Positions 41,826 to 50,457 are shown, counted from the first letter of the stretch. The stretch: DNA of 64,000 nucleotides from Prauserella endophytica (GCF_005146945.1 NZ_SWMS01000004.1:114272-178271), one strand, 5' to 3'. Notes: generated by a model from the sequence alone, not told the origin. A program made the numbers and translations.

Positions 41826-44474
41826 ATGCCGCAGGCGCGGAACGGCGACGGCAGGCGGCGGGTGCCGCGGGTGAAGATCAGCGCGCCCGCCCCACCTCCC
41901 GGCCTCGTGTCCCGGCCCCGGTTGCTCGCGCTGCTCGACCATGCCCGTGACACGGTGGCGACGCTGGTGTGCGCGCCCGCGGGCTTCGGCAAGACGTGCC
42001 TGCTCGCCGACTGGGCGCGCCGGACCGGACCCGCCTGGGTGTCGCTCGACACCGACGACAACAACGACGGACGGTTCTGGACGGCCGTGCTGGAGGCGCT
42101 CGGCCGCAGTCCCGCCGTGCCGGAGCACAGCGCGCTCCGCTCGCTGGCGGTACCGGAGCTGCCCAGCGCCGACCCCGGTTTCCTCGCCGAGGTGGGCAAC
42201 GCGCTCGACGAGCTGCCCGCGCCAGTGTGGCTCGTCCTCGACGACGTGCAGGAGATCACCGATCCGCGACCGCAGCGCGGGCTCGCGAGCCTGCTGCGGC
42301 ACCAGCCGTCCGGACTCCGCCTGGTGCTGTCGAGCCGGTACGACCCGCCGCTGCCGCTGGCCCGGCTGCGCCTGCAGGACCAGCTCACGGAGGTGCGGAC
42401 ACACGACCTGAGGTTCTCGCCCGAGGAGGCGGGGGCGTTGCTGGCGGCGGAGGACGTACATCTCGACGCCGGGCAGCGGCGGCGGCTCGTCGAGCAGACC
42501 GAGGGCTGGCCCGCGGGGCTGCGGCTGGCCGTGATGTCGCTGCACGGCGCCGAGGACCCCGACCGGTTCCTCGCCGGTTTCGCCGAGAACGACCGCGCGA
42601 TGGCCGAGTACCTCGTGACCGAGGTGCTGTCCCGGCTGCCGGGGCCGCTGCGCGACTTCGCACGCATGATCAGCGTCTGTGAGGAGGTCACGGCCGGGCT
42701 GGCGAACGCGCTGTCGGGCGGAACCGAGGCCGGGCTACGGCTCGACCTGCTCGATCGCCGCTACTCGCTCGCCGTCAGGGCCGGGCAGGGAAGGCACACC
42801 TACCGCCTGCACACGCTCGTGCGCGCGCACCTGCTGGCCGACCTGCGCAGGCGGACGCCGGACGAGGCGAGACGCCTGCACGGTGCGGCGTCGGACTGGT
42901 TCGCTGCCAACGGCGGACCGGTGCAAGCGCTCGTGCACGCCACCAGGGCGCACAGCGTCGAGCGGCTGACCACGCTGCTGCGCGACCACGCCGTCGAGCT
43001 GGTGCTGACCGGCGAGCACGAGCCGCTGCGCCGGGCGCTGGGGGTGCTCGGGGACGAGCGGATCGAACGCAGCGACCTGCTGGTCCTCGTCACGGCACTG
43101 CTGTGGCTGGAACACGGCGACCTCGTCTCGGCGGAGCGGTATCTCGCCTCCGTCGACGGGTCACGCGGGCTGGAGGCGCTGCGCGGGCTCGTCCGGTCGA
43201 GGCAGGCCCAGTTGCGGGGCGACCCGGGCGGCATCCTGCGGGCGAGCGAGCAGCTGGCCCGCCCGCGTGGTCCGGGGCTCGACGCGCTCGCGCTGCTGCA
43301 CCGGGGCACCGCGCTGCTCGTCGTGGGGCAGGCGAAGACGGCGGAGGCGCAGGTGCGGGCCGCGCTCGGCACGGCGACGGACAACGGCCAGCTCTACGTC
43401 GTGACGCAGTGCCTGACTGTGCTTGCGTCGGTGGCCGCCGCGAAGGGTGACCACCGCGAGCTGGGCAGACTCGCCGAGGACGCGGACGAGCGCAACGTGG
43501 CGCACGGCTGGGAGGACACCGTTACCGGTGTGACCGCGTGCGTGCTCAGGGCCTACGACGCGCTGCTGCGGGCCGAACCGCGCGACTGCGTGTACCACGC
43601 GGGTCGCGCCGAACGACTCGTGCGGGCCCGCGCCGCGGGCGGGGAGTCGGGCCTGTGCGTGCTCGCGGCGGCACTGGCGGGCGCGGGCGCGTTCGAGCTG
43701 GGTGAGCGCGCGGAAGGCCTGCGCCGGATGGGGGAGGCCCGCATCGCGTCATCGGATGAGGGACTGCCTGCCGCACAGGTCGCACTGTGCGCGGTGCTGG
43801 AGCAGCGGGCCGCACTGCAGCTCGGCTGGACCGAGGCCGCGAGGGACGTGCTGCTGTGGTGCGAGGGCCCGCTGTCCGGACACGGGGAGCTGGCGTTGCT
43901 ACGGGCTCGTGCGCAGCTCGCGCTCGGCCGGTACGACTCGGCCGACCAGGCGTTGCGGCCGCTGCTGAACGGCTATCTGGCACCGGCCGTGCCGTGGTCG
44001 GCCGTCGAGGCGCGCCTGGTGGAGACCGCTCTCGCCTTGCGCGCGGGCGACCGCGGCCGCGCGCGCAGGGCACTGGTCAGGGCACTGGCACTCGCCGAGT
44101 CGATGGCCGTGCCGTTCCCGCTCGTGTCGGCGGATCCCGCGGTGGTGGAGCTGCTCACCGCGCAGCTGGGCAGGCTTGGTGCGGCGGAACGGTTCGCCGC
44201 GCGCGTGCTCGCCACCCGTGCGGCGCTGCTGAGCCCTGTTCCGGCGTCGGCGCTGCTGACCGAGCGCGAGCGTGGGGTGCTGCGGCTGCTGCCTACCCTG
44301 CGTTCGTTCGAGGAGATCGCCGAGGACCTCACCGTCTCTCCCAACACGGTGAAGACCCACGTGCGCGCCATCTACGCGAAGCTCGGAGTGCGCAGGCGGC
44401 GCGACGCCGTCGAGGCCGCCGCGGAACGCGGGTTGCTGGATCCACAGTGGAGGGTCCACGCGGACGGCGGCTAA
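41826..44474 (+). CDS. large ATP-binding LuxR regulator (MalT/LAL type), copy 1
   Basis: 882 aa. N-terminal STAND-type P-loop: Walker A CAPAGFGKTCLLADW, Walker B WLVLDDVQEI. A helical sensor arm of TPR-like repeats (about 350-800) and a C-terminal LuxR HTH: LTERERGVLRLLPTLRSFEE and DLTVSPNTVKTHVRAIYAKL. These proteins sense a small ligand with ATP and activate transcription in the cytosol. GGAGG before ATG 41826; a far longer open frame exists upstream but covers the divergent gene. Its own promoter has the shared dyad, so it may be a member or the controller of that regulon. Confidence 0.92.
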   Translation: MPQARNGDGRRRVPRVKISAPAPPPGLVSRPRLLALLDHARDTVATLVCAPAGFGKTCLLADWARRTGPAWVSLDTDDNNDGRFWTAVLEALGRSPAVPEHSALRSLAVPELPSADPGFLAEVGNALDELPAPVWLVLDDVQEITDPRPQRGLASLLRHQPSGLRLVLSSRYDPPLPLARLRLQDQLTEVRTHDLRFSPEEAGALLAAEDVHLDAGQRRRLVEQTEGWPAGLRLAVMSLHGAEDPDRFLAGFAENDRAMAEYLVTEVLSRLPGPLRDFARMISVCEEVTAGLANALSGGTEAGLRLDLLDRRYSLAVRAGQGRHTYRLHTLVRAHLLADLRRRTPDEARRLHGAASDWFAANGGPVQALVHATRAHSVERLTTLLRDHAVELVLTGEHEPLRRALGVLGDERIERSDLLVLVTALLWLEHGDLVSAERYLASVDGSRGLEALRGLVRSRQAQLRGDPGGILRASEQLARPRGPGLDALALLHRGTALLVVGQAKTAEAQVRAALGTATDNGQLYVVTQCLTVLASVAAAKGDHRELGRLAEDADERNVAHGWEDTVTGVTACVLRAYDALLRAEPRDCVYHAGRAERLVRARAAGGESGLCVLAAALAGAGAFELGERAEGLRRMGEARIASSDEGLPAAQVALCAVLEQRAALQLGWTEAARDVLLWCEGPLSGHGELALLRARAQLALGRYDSADQALRPLLNGYLAPAVPWSAVEARLVETALALRAGDRGRARRALVRALALAESMAVPFPLVSADPAVVELLTAQLGRLGAAERFAARVLATRAALLSPVPASALLTERERGVLRLLPTLRSFEEIAEDLTVSPNTVKTHVRAIYAKLGVRRRRDAVEAAAERGLLDPQWRVHADGG

Positions 44475-44507
44475 CGGGTTGGCCTTTCGCTTGCCGTGGA
44501 GGCATTC

Positions 44508-44563
44508 GGCCCTACCGGATAGGGCCCGATGCCACTGGAGATCGGGCGCACGCCGAATAGTCT
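44508..44563 (+). promoter_or_regulatory. inverted repeat and leaderless promoter of the second MalT-like gene
   Basis: GGCCCTACCGGATAGGGCC (44508-44526) is a perfect 7-bp inverted repeat with a 5-bp spacer. TAGTCT (44558-44563) lies 7 bp before GTG 44571, consistent with leaderless transcription; the repeat is then centred near -54. Confidence 0.5.
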
Positions 44564-44570
44564 GGTCGGC

Positions 44571-47174
44571 GTGGGACCGGACGGTCACAACGGGCGGCCG
44601 CGGCCCCGGTATCTTTCCCGGGCGAAAACCGCTGTGCCGCAACTACCCGCCGGCTTCGTCGCCAGGCCCGCGTTGCGTGAACTGCTCGGTCGCGCAGCGG
44701 TCACCAGCGTGTGCGCACCGGCGGGTTACGGCAAGACACTGCTGCTCGCCGACTGGGCGCGCGCGGGCAACGAGCGCAGGACGGCGTGGGTCCGGCTCGA
44801 CTCCGACGACAACGACCCGGACCGATTCTGGTCCTCTGTGCTGACCGCCCTCGCACGATGCGCGGCCGTGCCCTCGGACAGCGCCCTGTGCGGGCCCGTT
44901 CCTCCGGGAGGCGACACCGCGAGCTCTGTCGCCGAGGTCGTGAACGCCCTTGACGAGCTGGCCGAACCCGTGTGGCTCGTGCTCGACGACGTGCAAGAGC
45001 TCACGGCCGTGTCGACCCTGCACACGCTCGCGACGCTCGTGCGGCACCAGCCGCCGACCCTGAACCTGGTGTTCGCGGGCCGGTCGGAGCTGCCGCTGCC
45101 GTTGCCACGGCTACGCGTCGAGGGCAGGCTCACCGATCTCACGGCGGCCGAGCTGCGGTTCTCCGCCGAGGAGGCCGACACGCTCCTGCGCTCGGCCGGG
45201 GTCACGCTCGACGCCGGGGAACTGGCCGCGCTCGTCGAGCAGACGGGCGGCTGGGTGGCCGGACTGCGGCTCGCCGCGCGGTCGCTGCCCGCCGCGCCCG
45301 ACCGGGAGGCGTTCCTGGCCGGGTTCGCGGGTGAGGACACGGCCGTCGCGGACTACCTTGGCGACGAGGTGCTCGGCAGGCTCACCGACGACGTGCGGGA
45401 GTTCCTGAGCGCCATCAGCGTGTGCGAAACCGTGACGCCGCCGCTGGCCGGGGTGCTGTCCGGGAGGGCCGACGCCGGGGTGCTGCTCGACGAGCTCTCC
45501 GGCAGGCGCGCACTCGTCACGGTCGCGCTGGCGCGCCAGGCCGGGTACCGCGTGCATCCGATGCTGCGTGAGCACCTGCGGGCCGGGCTGCGGCGGCAGC
45601 GTCCGCAGCAGGCCGCCGCTCTGCACACAGCCGCCGCTCACTGGTTTGCCTCACACGCGCGCCCGCACGAGGCGATCGACCACGCCGGGCGAACCGAGGA
45701 CGCCGCGGTGGTGGCGGATCTGCTGCGGGGGGAGGCCGTCGGGCTGCTGCTGCGCGGCGACCTGCGCGCCGTGCGGGACGGTCTCGCCGTGGCCGGTGCG
45801 CAACGTGTGCGCGCCGACGCCTCGCTGAGCCTGGTGGCGGCGCTCGCCGACGTGGAGGCGGGAGAACCGGCCTCGGCGGAGTCGGCGCTCGCCGACAGCG
45901 AGGCGGCGTGGCCCGAACACCCCGGCGCGGAGCTGGAGTCCCTGCGAAGCCTGGTGCTCGCCACCTACGCGCTCCTGTGCGGCCGCGCGCCGGGCGAGGT
46001 GAAGCCGGGCGGGGCACCGGCGACACGGCCGTGGGCGGCGCTGCTGTCCGGCTGCGGCCTGCTCCACGCCGGGGACCTCGCGGGCGCGCGGCGTGGGCTG
46101 GCGGAGGCCCTGCGGTCCGCGCGGGAGCGGGACCTCGGTTACCTCGCGATGCACTGCCACACCGCACTCGGCGCCGTGTCGGCGCTGGAGGGTGACTACG
46201 CGGAGATGGCGGGCTCGTGCACGGCAGCCGTCGCGATCGCGGCCGAGCACGGCCTGGGTGGCTCCCCGCTGCTCGCGCCCGCGCGGTTGATGCTCGGGTT
46301 CGCCGCTCTCCTCCGCGCCGATGCCCGTGCCGCCCTGCGGCATGCCGCAGAGGCTGCGGGTGCCGCGGGGGAGTTGCCGCAGGCGAGGCTGCGGTTCCTC
46401 ATCGACGCACTCACCGGTGCCGCCGTCGCCGACCGGGGTCGGCACGCCGACGGGCTGCGGCGGCTGCACGACGCCCGCACCGAGCTGGGCGCGGTGACCT
46501 TGCTCCCGCAGCCCGCCGCGCTGGCCGCGCTGGTGGAGTACCGAACCGCGCTGCGGCTCGGGCGGCAGGCACACGCTCGCGACGCGCGCACGTGGCTGCT
46601 CGCGCGCATTTCCGGGCCCACCGAACGGGCGCTGCTCACCGCGTGGTGGCAGGCCGCGCACGGCGAGTTCGCCGTGGCGCGCCGCACGGCGGAGGCCGTA
46701 GCCGAGGGGGACCGTGGCGTGCTCGGTGACCTCACGAGGGTCGAGGCGCGGCTGCTGGAGACCGCGCTGGCGCTCGGGACCGGGGAGCGCACGCGGGCGC
46801 GGCGGTGCCTCGCCTCGGCGCTCACCCTCGCGGAGCCCGCAGGTCTGATCCTGCCCTTCGCGCAGGCGGAGCCGACGGTGCGGCAGCTGCTCGCCGACCA
46901 GCTCGGCGGGTTCGGTACGGCCGGACCGTTCGCTGAACGGGTGCACCGCGCGCTGGCCGAACGGGAGGGCGCGCACGCCGAAGGGCTGCTCACCGGGCGG
47001 GAGCACGTAGTGCTGGCCCGGCTCGGCACGCACCAGTCGCTGTCGGAGGTCGCCAGTGCGCTGTCGGTGTCGGTGAACACGGTCAAGACCCACGTCCGCG
47101 CCATCTACGGCAAGCTCGGCGTCAACAACCGGCGGGCCGCGGTGGTCGCCGCCCGCGAGCTGGGTCTCACGTGA
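44571..47174 (+). CDS. large ATP-binding LuxR regulator (MalT/LAL type), copy 2
   Basis: 867 aa, a diverged tandem paralogue of the preceding gene: Walker A CAPAGYGKTLLLADWARAG, Walker B WLVLDDVQEL, helical middle and LuxR HTH (LTGREHVVLARLGTHQSLSE, LSVSVNTVKTHVRAIYGKLG). GTG 44571 is preferred over ATG 44529 because it lies 7 bp after a -10-like TAGTCT and gives a head length like copy 1. It lacks the 17-bp dyad. Its end overlaps the convergent formylglycine-enzyme gene by 8 bp. Confidence 0.9.
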   Translation: MGPDGHNGRPRPRYLSRAKTAVPQLPAGFVARPALRELLGRAAVTSVCAPAGYGKTLLLADWARAGNERRTAWVRLDSDDNDPDRFWSSVLTALARCAAVPSDSALCGPVPPGGDTASSVAEVVNALDELAEPVWLVLDDVQELTAVSTLHTLATLVRHQPPTLNLVFAGRSELPLPLPRLRVEGRLTDLTAAELRFSAEEADTLLRSAGVTLDAGELAALVEQTGGWVAGLRLAARSLPAAPDREAFLAGFAGEDTAVADYLGDEVLGRLTDDVREFLSAISVCETVTPPLAGVLSGRADAGVLLDELSGRRALVTVALARQAGYRVHPMLREHLRAGLRRQRPQQAAALHTAAAHWFASHARPHEAIDHAGRTEDAAVVADLLRGEAVGLLLRGDLRAVRDGLAVAGAQRVRADASLSLVAALADVEAGEPASAESALADSEAAWPEHPGAELESLRSLVLATYALLCGRAPGEVKPGGAPATRPWAALLSGCGLLHAGDLAGARRGLAEALRSARERDLGYLAMHCHTALGAVSALEGDYAEMAGSCTAAVAIAAEHGLGGSPLLAPARLMLGFAALLRADARAALRHAAEAAGAAGELPQARLRFLIDALTGAAVADRGRHADGLRRLHDARTELGAVTLLPQPAALAALVEYRTALRLGRQAHARDARTWLLARISGPTERALLTAWWQAAHGEFAVARRTAEAVAEGDRGVLGDLTRVEARLLETALALGTGERTRARRCLASALTLAEPAGLILPFAQAEPTVRQLLADQLGGFGTAGPFAERVHRALAEREGAHAEGLLTGREHVVLARLGTHQSLSEVASALSVSVNTVKTHVRAIYGKLGVNNRRAAVVAARELGLT

Positions 47175-48000
47175 CCCCGGCCGCGAGCCGGAAGCCGATG
47201 TTGCCCGCGCTCGTGGCGGGCGAGCAGGAGCTGCGTGCGGCGCAGCGGAAGCGCCAGCAGTAGGAGCCGTGGCAGAGGTAGGAGCCGCCGCGCATCGCGC
47301 GGTGCCCCGGCCGGGTGGAGCCGAAGCGGTTGACGCACCACTCCCAGACGTTGCCCGTCATGTTGTGCAGGCCGAGGCCGTTGGGCGGGAACGCCGTGAC
47401 CGGAGCGGTGCCGACGAAGCCGTCCTCGCCCGAGTCGTGGCGCGGGAAGCGGCCCTGGAAGACGTTCATGCGGTGCTCGCCGTGGGGGGTCAGCTCGTCG
47501 CCCCACGGGTAACGCGCGCCGTCGAGCCCTCCGCGTGCGGCGTACTCCCACTCCGTCTCCGTGGGCAGCCTGCCGCCCGCCCATCGGCAGTACGCGCGGG
47601 CGTCGGCCCACGATACGTGCACGACCGGGTGCGAGCCCCTGCCCGCGAGCCCGGAGCCGGGACCCTCCGGCCGACGCCACGCCGCGCCGGGAACCCGTCT
47701 CCACCACGGCGCGCGCGGGAACGGCAACGTCGGCGGGTGGTCCGGCGGCAGCAGGCCGGCGAACACGAACGACCAGCCCTCCCGTTCGGCCGTGGTCAGG
47801 TAGCCGGTCTCCGCGACGAACGCGGCGAAGTCGTCGTTGCTGACGGCGTGGGCGGCGATCCGGAAACCGGCGATACGGCGCACGCGTGGCGGGCCCTCCC
47901 GGTCGCCCGGGTAGCGGTCCTCGTCGGAACCCATCGTGAAGGCGCCCCCCGGCACGGGCACGAGTCCGTCCACGGCCATTGTCGGCACCGGCTCGCTCAT
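47167..48000 (-). CDS. formylglycine-generating enzyme (sulfatase-modifying factor)
   Basis: 277 aa. SUMF1/FGE fold: VPVPGGAFTMGSDEDRYPGD, WADARAYCRWAGGRLPTETE and NMTGNVWEWC. The catalytic copper-site cysteines are kept in GGSYLCHGSYCWRFRCAARS (Cys243 and Cys248), so it is a true FGE type rather than an ergothioneine-type relative. It would oxidise a Cys in a CxPxR motif of a sulfatase. No sulfatase gene is in the window. ATG 48000 is probably leaderless, 6 bp after GACGAT. It lies behind the K+ channel gene but has its own dyad promoter. Confidence 0.9.
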   Translation of the reverse strand: MSEPVPTMAVDGLVPVPGGAFTMGSDEDRYPGDREGPPRVRRIAGFRIAAHAVSNDDFAAFVAETGYLTTAEREGWSFVFAGLLPPDHPPTLPFPRAPWWRRVPGAAWRRPEGPGSGLAGRGSHPVVHVSWADARAYCRWAGGRLPTETEWEYAARGGLDGARYPWGDELTPHGEHRMNVFQGRFPRHDSGEDGFVGTAPVTAFPPNGLGLHNMTGNVWEWCVNRFGSTRPGHRAMRGGSYLCHGSYCWRFRCAARSSCSPATSAGNIGFRLAAGVT

Positions 48001-48006
48001 GCCGCG

Positions 48007-48051
48007 ATCGTCGGGCGCGACCGGCCCGTCACCCTCACCCACCACGGATGG
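48007..48051 (-). promoter_or_regulatory. 17-bp dyad (48035-48051) and -10 of the formylglycine-enzyme gene
   Basis: TCACCC-ACCAC-GGATGG, then 22 bp to GACGAT (minus strand, 48012-48007), then 6 bp to ATG 48000. It overlaps the stop codon of the K+ channel gene. Confidence 0.5.
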
Positions 48052-48583
48052 GCTCGTCGTCGTGCTCGTTGGTCCTGCGCTGCACGGCGACCCGCACGGC
48101 GCTCACCACGAGCCTGGCGACCACGCCGACGGCGACGAGCCCCACCACCATCTGCGCCGTGGTGAGCAGCCGAGCGAGCTTGCTGACCGGGGCGATGTCG
48201 CCGAAGCCGACCGTGGCGAAGACGGTGACCGTGAAGTACAGCGCGTCGCTGTGGTCGAGCCGTTCGGTGAAGCTGGCGGGCCACTCGGTGGAGATCACCA
48301 CATAGACCGACGCGAACACCACCAGCAGCAACGGCAGGCTGACCGCGATCGTCTGCACGCCGCGCACCACGGGCATGGGCGCGGTGAGGATGCCGCGGAT
48401 CTGCCAGGTGACCAGCACGCCGAAGGCCCCGAGCCCGAGCGCGAACCACAACCAGGTGGTGACGTCCGGTGTCGTGTCGAGCGGGGCGAGGTAGTAGACC
48501 GTGACGAGTGCGACCACGACGCACGTCGACCGGAACAGCGCCAGCGTGGCCTGGCGCCTGCGCTCCGACCGCGCTCGGCTCAT
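48035..48583 (-). CDS. two-pore-motif-type potassium channel protein (ion_trans_2)
   Basis: 182 aa. Three N-terminal hydrophobic segments, then a pore helix and selectivity filter TVTVFATVGFGDIAPV (TVGFGD) and a last helix (AQMVVGLVAVGVVARLVV). No RCK domain. One filter per chain, so a tetramer is expected. ATG 48583 with GGAG; the frame is open upstream without support. A long 5' leader carries a strong hairpin. Confidence 0.87.
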   Translation of the reverse strand: MSRARSERRRQATLALFRSTCVVVALVTVYYLAPLDTTPDVTTWLWFALGLGAFGVLVTWQIRGILTAPMPVVRGVQTIAVSLPLLLVVFASVYVVISTEWPASFTERLDHSDALYFTVTVFATVGFGDIAPVSKLARLLTTAQMVVGLVAVGVVARLVVSAVRVAVQRRTNEHDDEPIRGG

Positions 48584-48614
48584 GGCGGCTCCGTGACTTC
48601 CGGGGCAAGGGCAC

Positions 48615-48651
48615 GTACCGGGTGCGGCGCCCGACCGCACGCACCCGGTAC
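48615..48651 (-). promoter_or_regulatory. hairpin in the K+ channel leader
   Basis: GTACCGGGTGCG (48615-48626) and its exact complement (48640-48651), 13-nt loop, 31 bp before the start codon. Could be an attenuator, an RNA regulator or an operator; nothing decides. Confidence 0.45.
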
Positions 48652-48730
48652 CCCTCCCCGCTGTGCCACCCGGCCCTCCACCTGTGCCGGGAGACGTTGC
48701 CACCGAGCCATTCCCGGTTCTCCGCTGTCG

Positions 48731-48747
48731 TCACCCGCTGCGGGTGA
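48731..48747. promoter_or_regulatory. perfect 17-bp dyad upstream of the K+ channel
   Basis: TCACCC-GCTGC-GGGTGA, fully symmetric apart from the central base. It lies 147 bp before the channel ATG and 7 bp after the DUF7144-like stop. No good -10-like hexamer is seen 21-23 bp further on, unlike the other sites. Confidence 0.45.
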
Positions 48748-48754
48748 ACCGGTC

Positions 48755-49207
48755 TCAGCTCGGGACGTTGTCGCGTTGCAGCTCCCGTCCGTGCACGACG
48801 ATCGCGTAGATCACCAGCACGTTGACGGCGATGACGACGAGCGACCACACCGGGTAGGCCGCGATGAAGGCGAGGTTGATGATCGCGCTGAGCCCGGCGA
48901 GGATCACGCCGACGATGCGGGCGACCTTGTTGCCGGTCATGAGCCCGAGCGCGGTGAGCACGGCGACAACGCCGAAGCCGAGGTGCAACCAGCCCCACAC
49001 GTCGTAGTCGACGTTCACGACGAGCCCGTCGGCGCCGACGAGGTAGTAGCCGTCGTCGAAGATCGCGACGAGGCCCTCGATCGCCTGGAAGAACCCCACC
49101 AGCAGCAACATCACCCCGGCGAAGATGATCCAGCCGGTCCAGCCGCTCCAGCTGCCGGCATAGTCGCCGCGAGTGGCTCCCCTTGTGGTGTGTGTGTATT
49201 CGGCCAT
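48755..49207 (-). CDS. four-helix membrane protein, DUF7144-like (copy 2)
   Basis: 150 aa. Paralogue of the 41205-41690 gene, with the same helix pattern (WTGWIIFAGVMLLLVGFFQA, DGYYLVGADGLVV, WGWLHLGFGVVAVLTALGLM). ATG 49207 with GGGAG upstream. Two dyads in tandem precede it. Divergent from the DUF1269 gene. Confidence 0.8.
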   Translation of the reverse strand: MAEYTHTTRGATRGDYAGSWSGWTGWIIFAGVMLLLVGFFQAIEGLVAIFDDGYYLVGADGLVVNVDYDVWGWLHLGFGVVAVLTALGLMTGNKVARIVGVILAGLSAIINLAFIAAYPVWSLVVIAVNVLVIYAIVVHGRELQRDNVPS

Positions 49208-49244
49208 GACCTTCTCCCGTCTGCGAGCGGCCCTCTTGGCTCCC

Positions 49245-49340
49245 ATCGTCACGCCGGGGTCCGCCCGTGCCTCATCCGCGAAGGATGAACATGCTCGCCC
49301 GTCGCGGGTGATGCCGGGCGCGTCCGGATCGGCGGACAGT
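49245..49340. promoter_or_regulatory. divergent promoters with two 17-bp dyads
   Basis: TCATCC-GCGAA-GGATGA (49272-49288) and TCGCCC-GTCGC-GGGTGA (49295-49311). Leftward, 21 bp to GACGAT (minus strand, 49250-49245). Rightward, 23 bp to GACAGT (49335-49340). Confidence 0.55.
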
Positions 49341-49389
49341 GCGGGTTCCGGCCCGTGTCGCGGCCGGTGGACCTCGAGGAGGCAGGGAG

Positions 49390-49887
49390 ATGGGCACCTT
49401 CACGGTGTGGAAGTTCGACTCGGCCGACGGCGCCGCCGACGCGCTCGCGCTGCTGGAGCGGATGCAGAAGGAGCAGCTGATCCAGATCAACGACGCGGCC
49501 TACGTCTACTGGCCCGAGGACGCGAAGAAGCCGAAGACCAAGCAGCTGCACCACCTCGCGGGCAAGGGCGCGCTCGGGGGAAGCTTCTGGGGCCTGCTGT
49601 TCGGCCTGATCTTCTTCGTGCCGCTGCTGGGACTCGCCGTCGGTGCCGCGGTCGGCGCGCTGAGCGGGGCGATGACCGATGTGGGCATCGACGATGACTT
49701 CATCCGCAAGGTCCGCGAGGACGTCACTCCGGGTACGTCGGCGCTGTTCGTGATGTCGTCGCACGCGGTGGTCGACAAGGTGCTGGAGGAGTTCCGCAAC
49801 ACCGGCGCCACGCTGATCTCCACGAACCTGTCCACCGACCAGGAGACCCGCCTGCGCGCGGCGTTCGCCGAGAGCGAGCTCGTCTAG
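49390..49887 (+). CDS. DUF1269 family membrane protein
   Basis: 165 aa. Begins MGTFTVWKFDSADGAADALA and has a Gly-rich hydrophobic hairpin (GGSFWGLLFGLIFFVPLLGL, then AVGAAVGALSG) in the middle, with the DVGIDDDFIRKVREDVTPGT segment behind, all characteristic of DUF1269. Role unknown, often seen with stress genes. GGAGG before the ATG. A terminator hairpin follows. Confidence 0.87.
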   Translation: MGTFTVWKFDSADGAADALALLERMQKEQLIQINDAAYVYWPEDAKKPKTKQLHHLAGKGALGGSFWGLLFGLIFFVPLLGLAVGAAVGALSGAMTDVGIDDDFIRKVREDVTPGTSALFVMSSHAVVDKVLEEFRNTGATLISTNLSTDQETRLRAAFAESELV

Positions 49888-49895
49888 CCCGGGGC

Positions 49896-49926
49896 GCCGC
49901 ACAGGGCCGGAAAGGCCCTGTGCGGC
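49896..49926 (+). terminator. terminator hairpin after the DUF1269 gene
   Basis: 13-bp perfect stem (GCCGCACAGGGCC and complement) with loop GGAAA, 8 bp after the stop codon. No U-tract. Confidence 0.75.
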
Positions 49927-50070
49927 AACGACTTTTCCGAAGGCGCTGCGGTCCGGTCCCACGGGGTGACCCGCGCCTCTCCGGTTGTCCGCCTGATCGA
50001 GTGATCGCGGAGGGTCCCGGTTTCGATACCCTCGGTGATGCCCTTGCTCGCTCTGTGTGGAGGTTCACCG

Positions 50071-50457
50071 GTGAGGTTTTCCCTTCGTTCCGCCGTTTTC
50101 GTCGCCTGCGCCCTGCTGGCCGGCCTGTTCGTGTCGGCCCCGGCCGCGAGCGCGGCGGTACCGGATCCGAGTCCCGCGCTCGTGCACGCCTCGACGCAGA
50201 ACGCCTGCAAGCTCAACGTCAGAGCCGGGACCGATGTCGGCTCACCGGCACTGACCACGCTGACGTGCGCCAACTACACGACGTGCGTCAACGCCGCGTC
50301 CGCCGAGCAGCCCTGCGGGCCGTACATCCAGGGCGGGGGCTACACGTGCGTCGGGGCCAACGGCTCGCAGGTGACCGACAACCGCTGGGCCGAGGTCGCC
50401 TGGCGTGCGCCGGAGCGTTCGTACGTGGCGGTGGCGTGCGCCGCTTTCCGGTTGTAG
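50071..50457 (+). CDS. small secreted SH3-like protein
   Basis: 128 aa. Signal peptide (RFSLRSAVFVACALLAGLFV, cleavage after ASA). The mature domain has the bacterial SH3 start ACKLNVRAGTDVGSPALTTL and six Cys that could form three disulfides. Start is GTG 50071 with GGAGG 6-7 bp upstream; an in-frame ATG-like start at 50035 would spoil the signal. Likely a cell-wall-facing protein; function unknown. Confidence 0.78.
   Translation: MRFSLRSAVFVACALLAGLFVSAPAASAAVPDPSPALVHASTQNACKLNVRAGTDVGSPALTTLTCANYTTCVNAASAEQPCGPYIQGGGYTCVGANGSQVTDNRWAEVAWRAPERSYVAVACAAFRL

Noticed and set aside
41826..47174. Tandem STAND-type ATPases as a defence (Avs/NLR-like) system
   Set aside because: Both end in a clear LuxR helix-turn-helix and lack any nuclease, TIR or other effector domain; they are MalT-like regulators.
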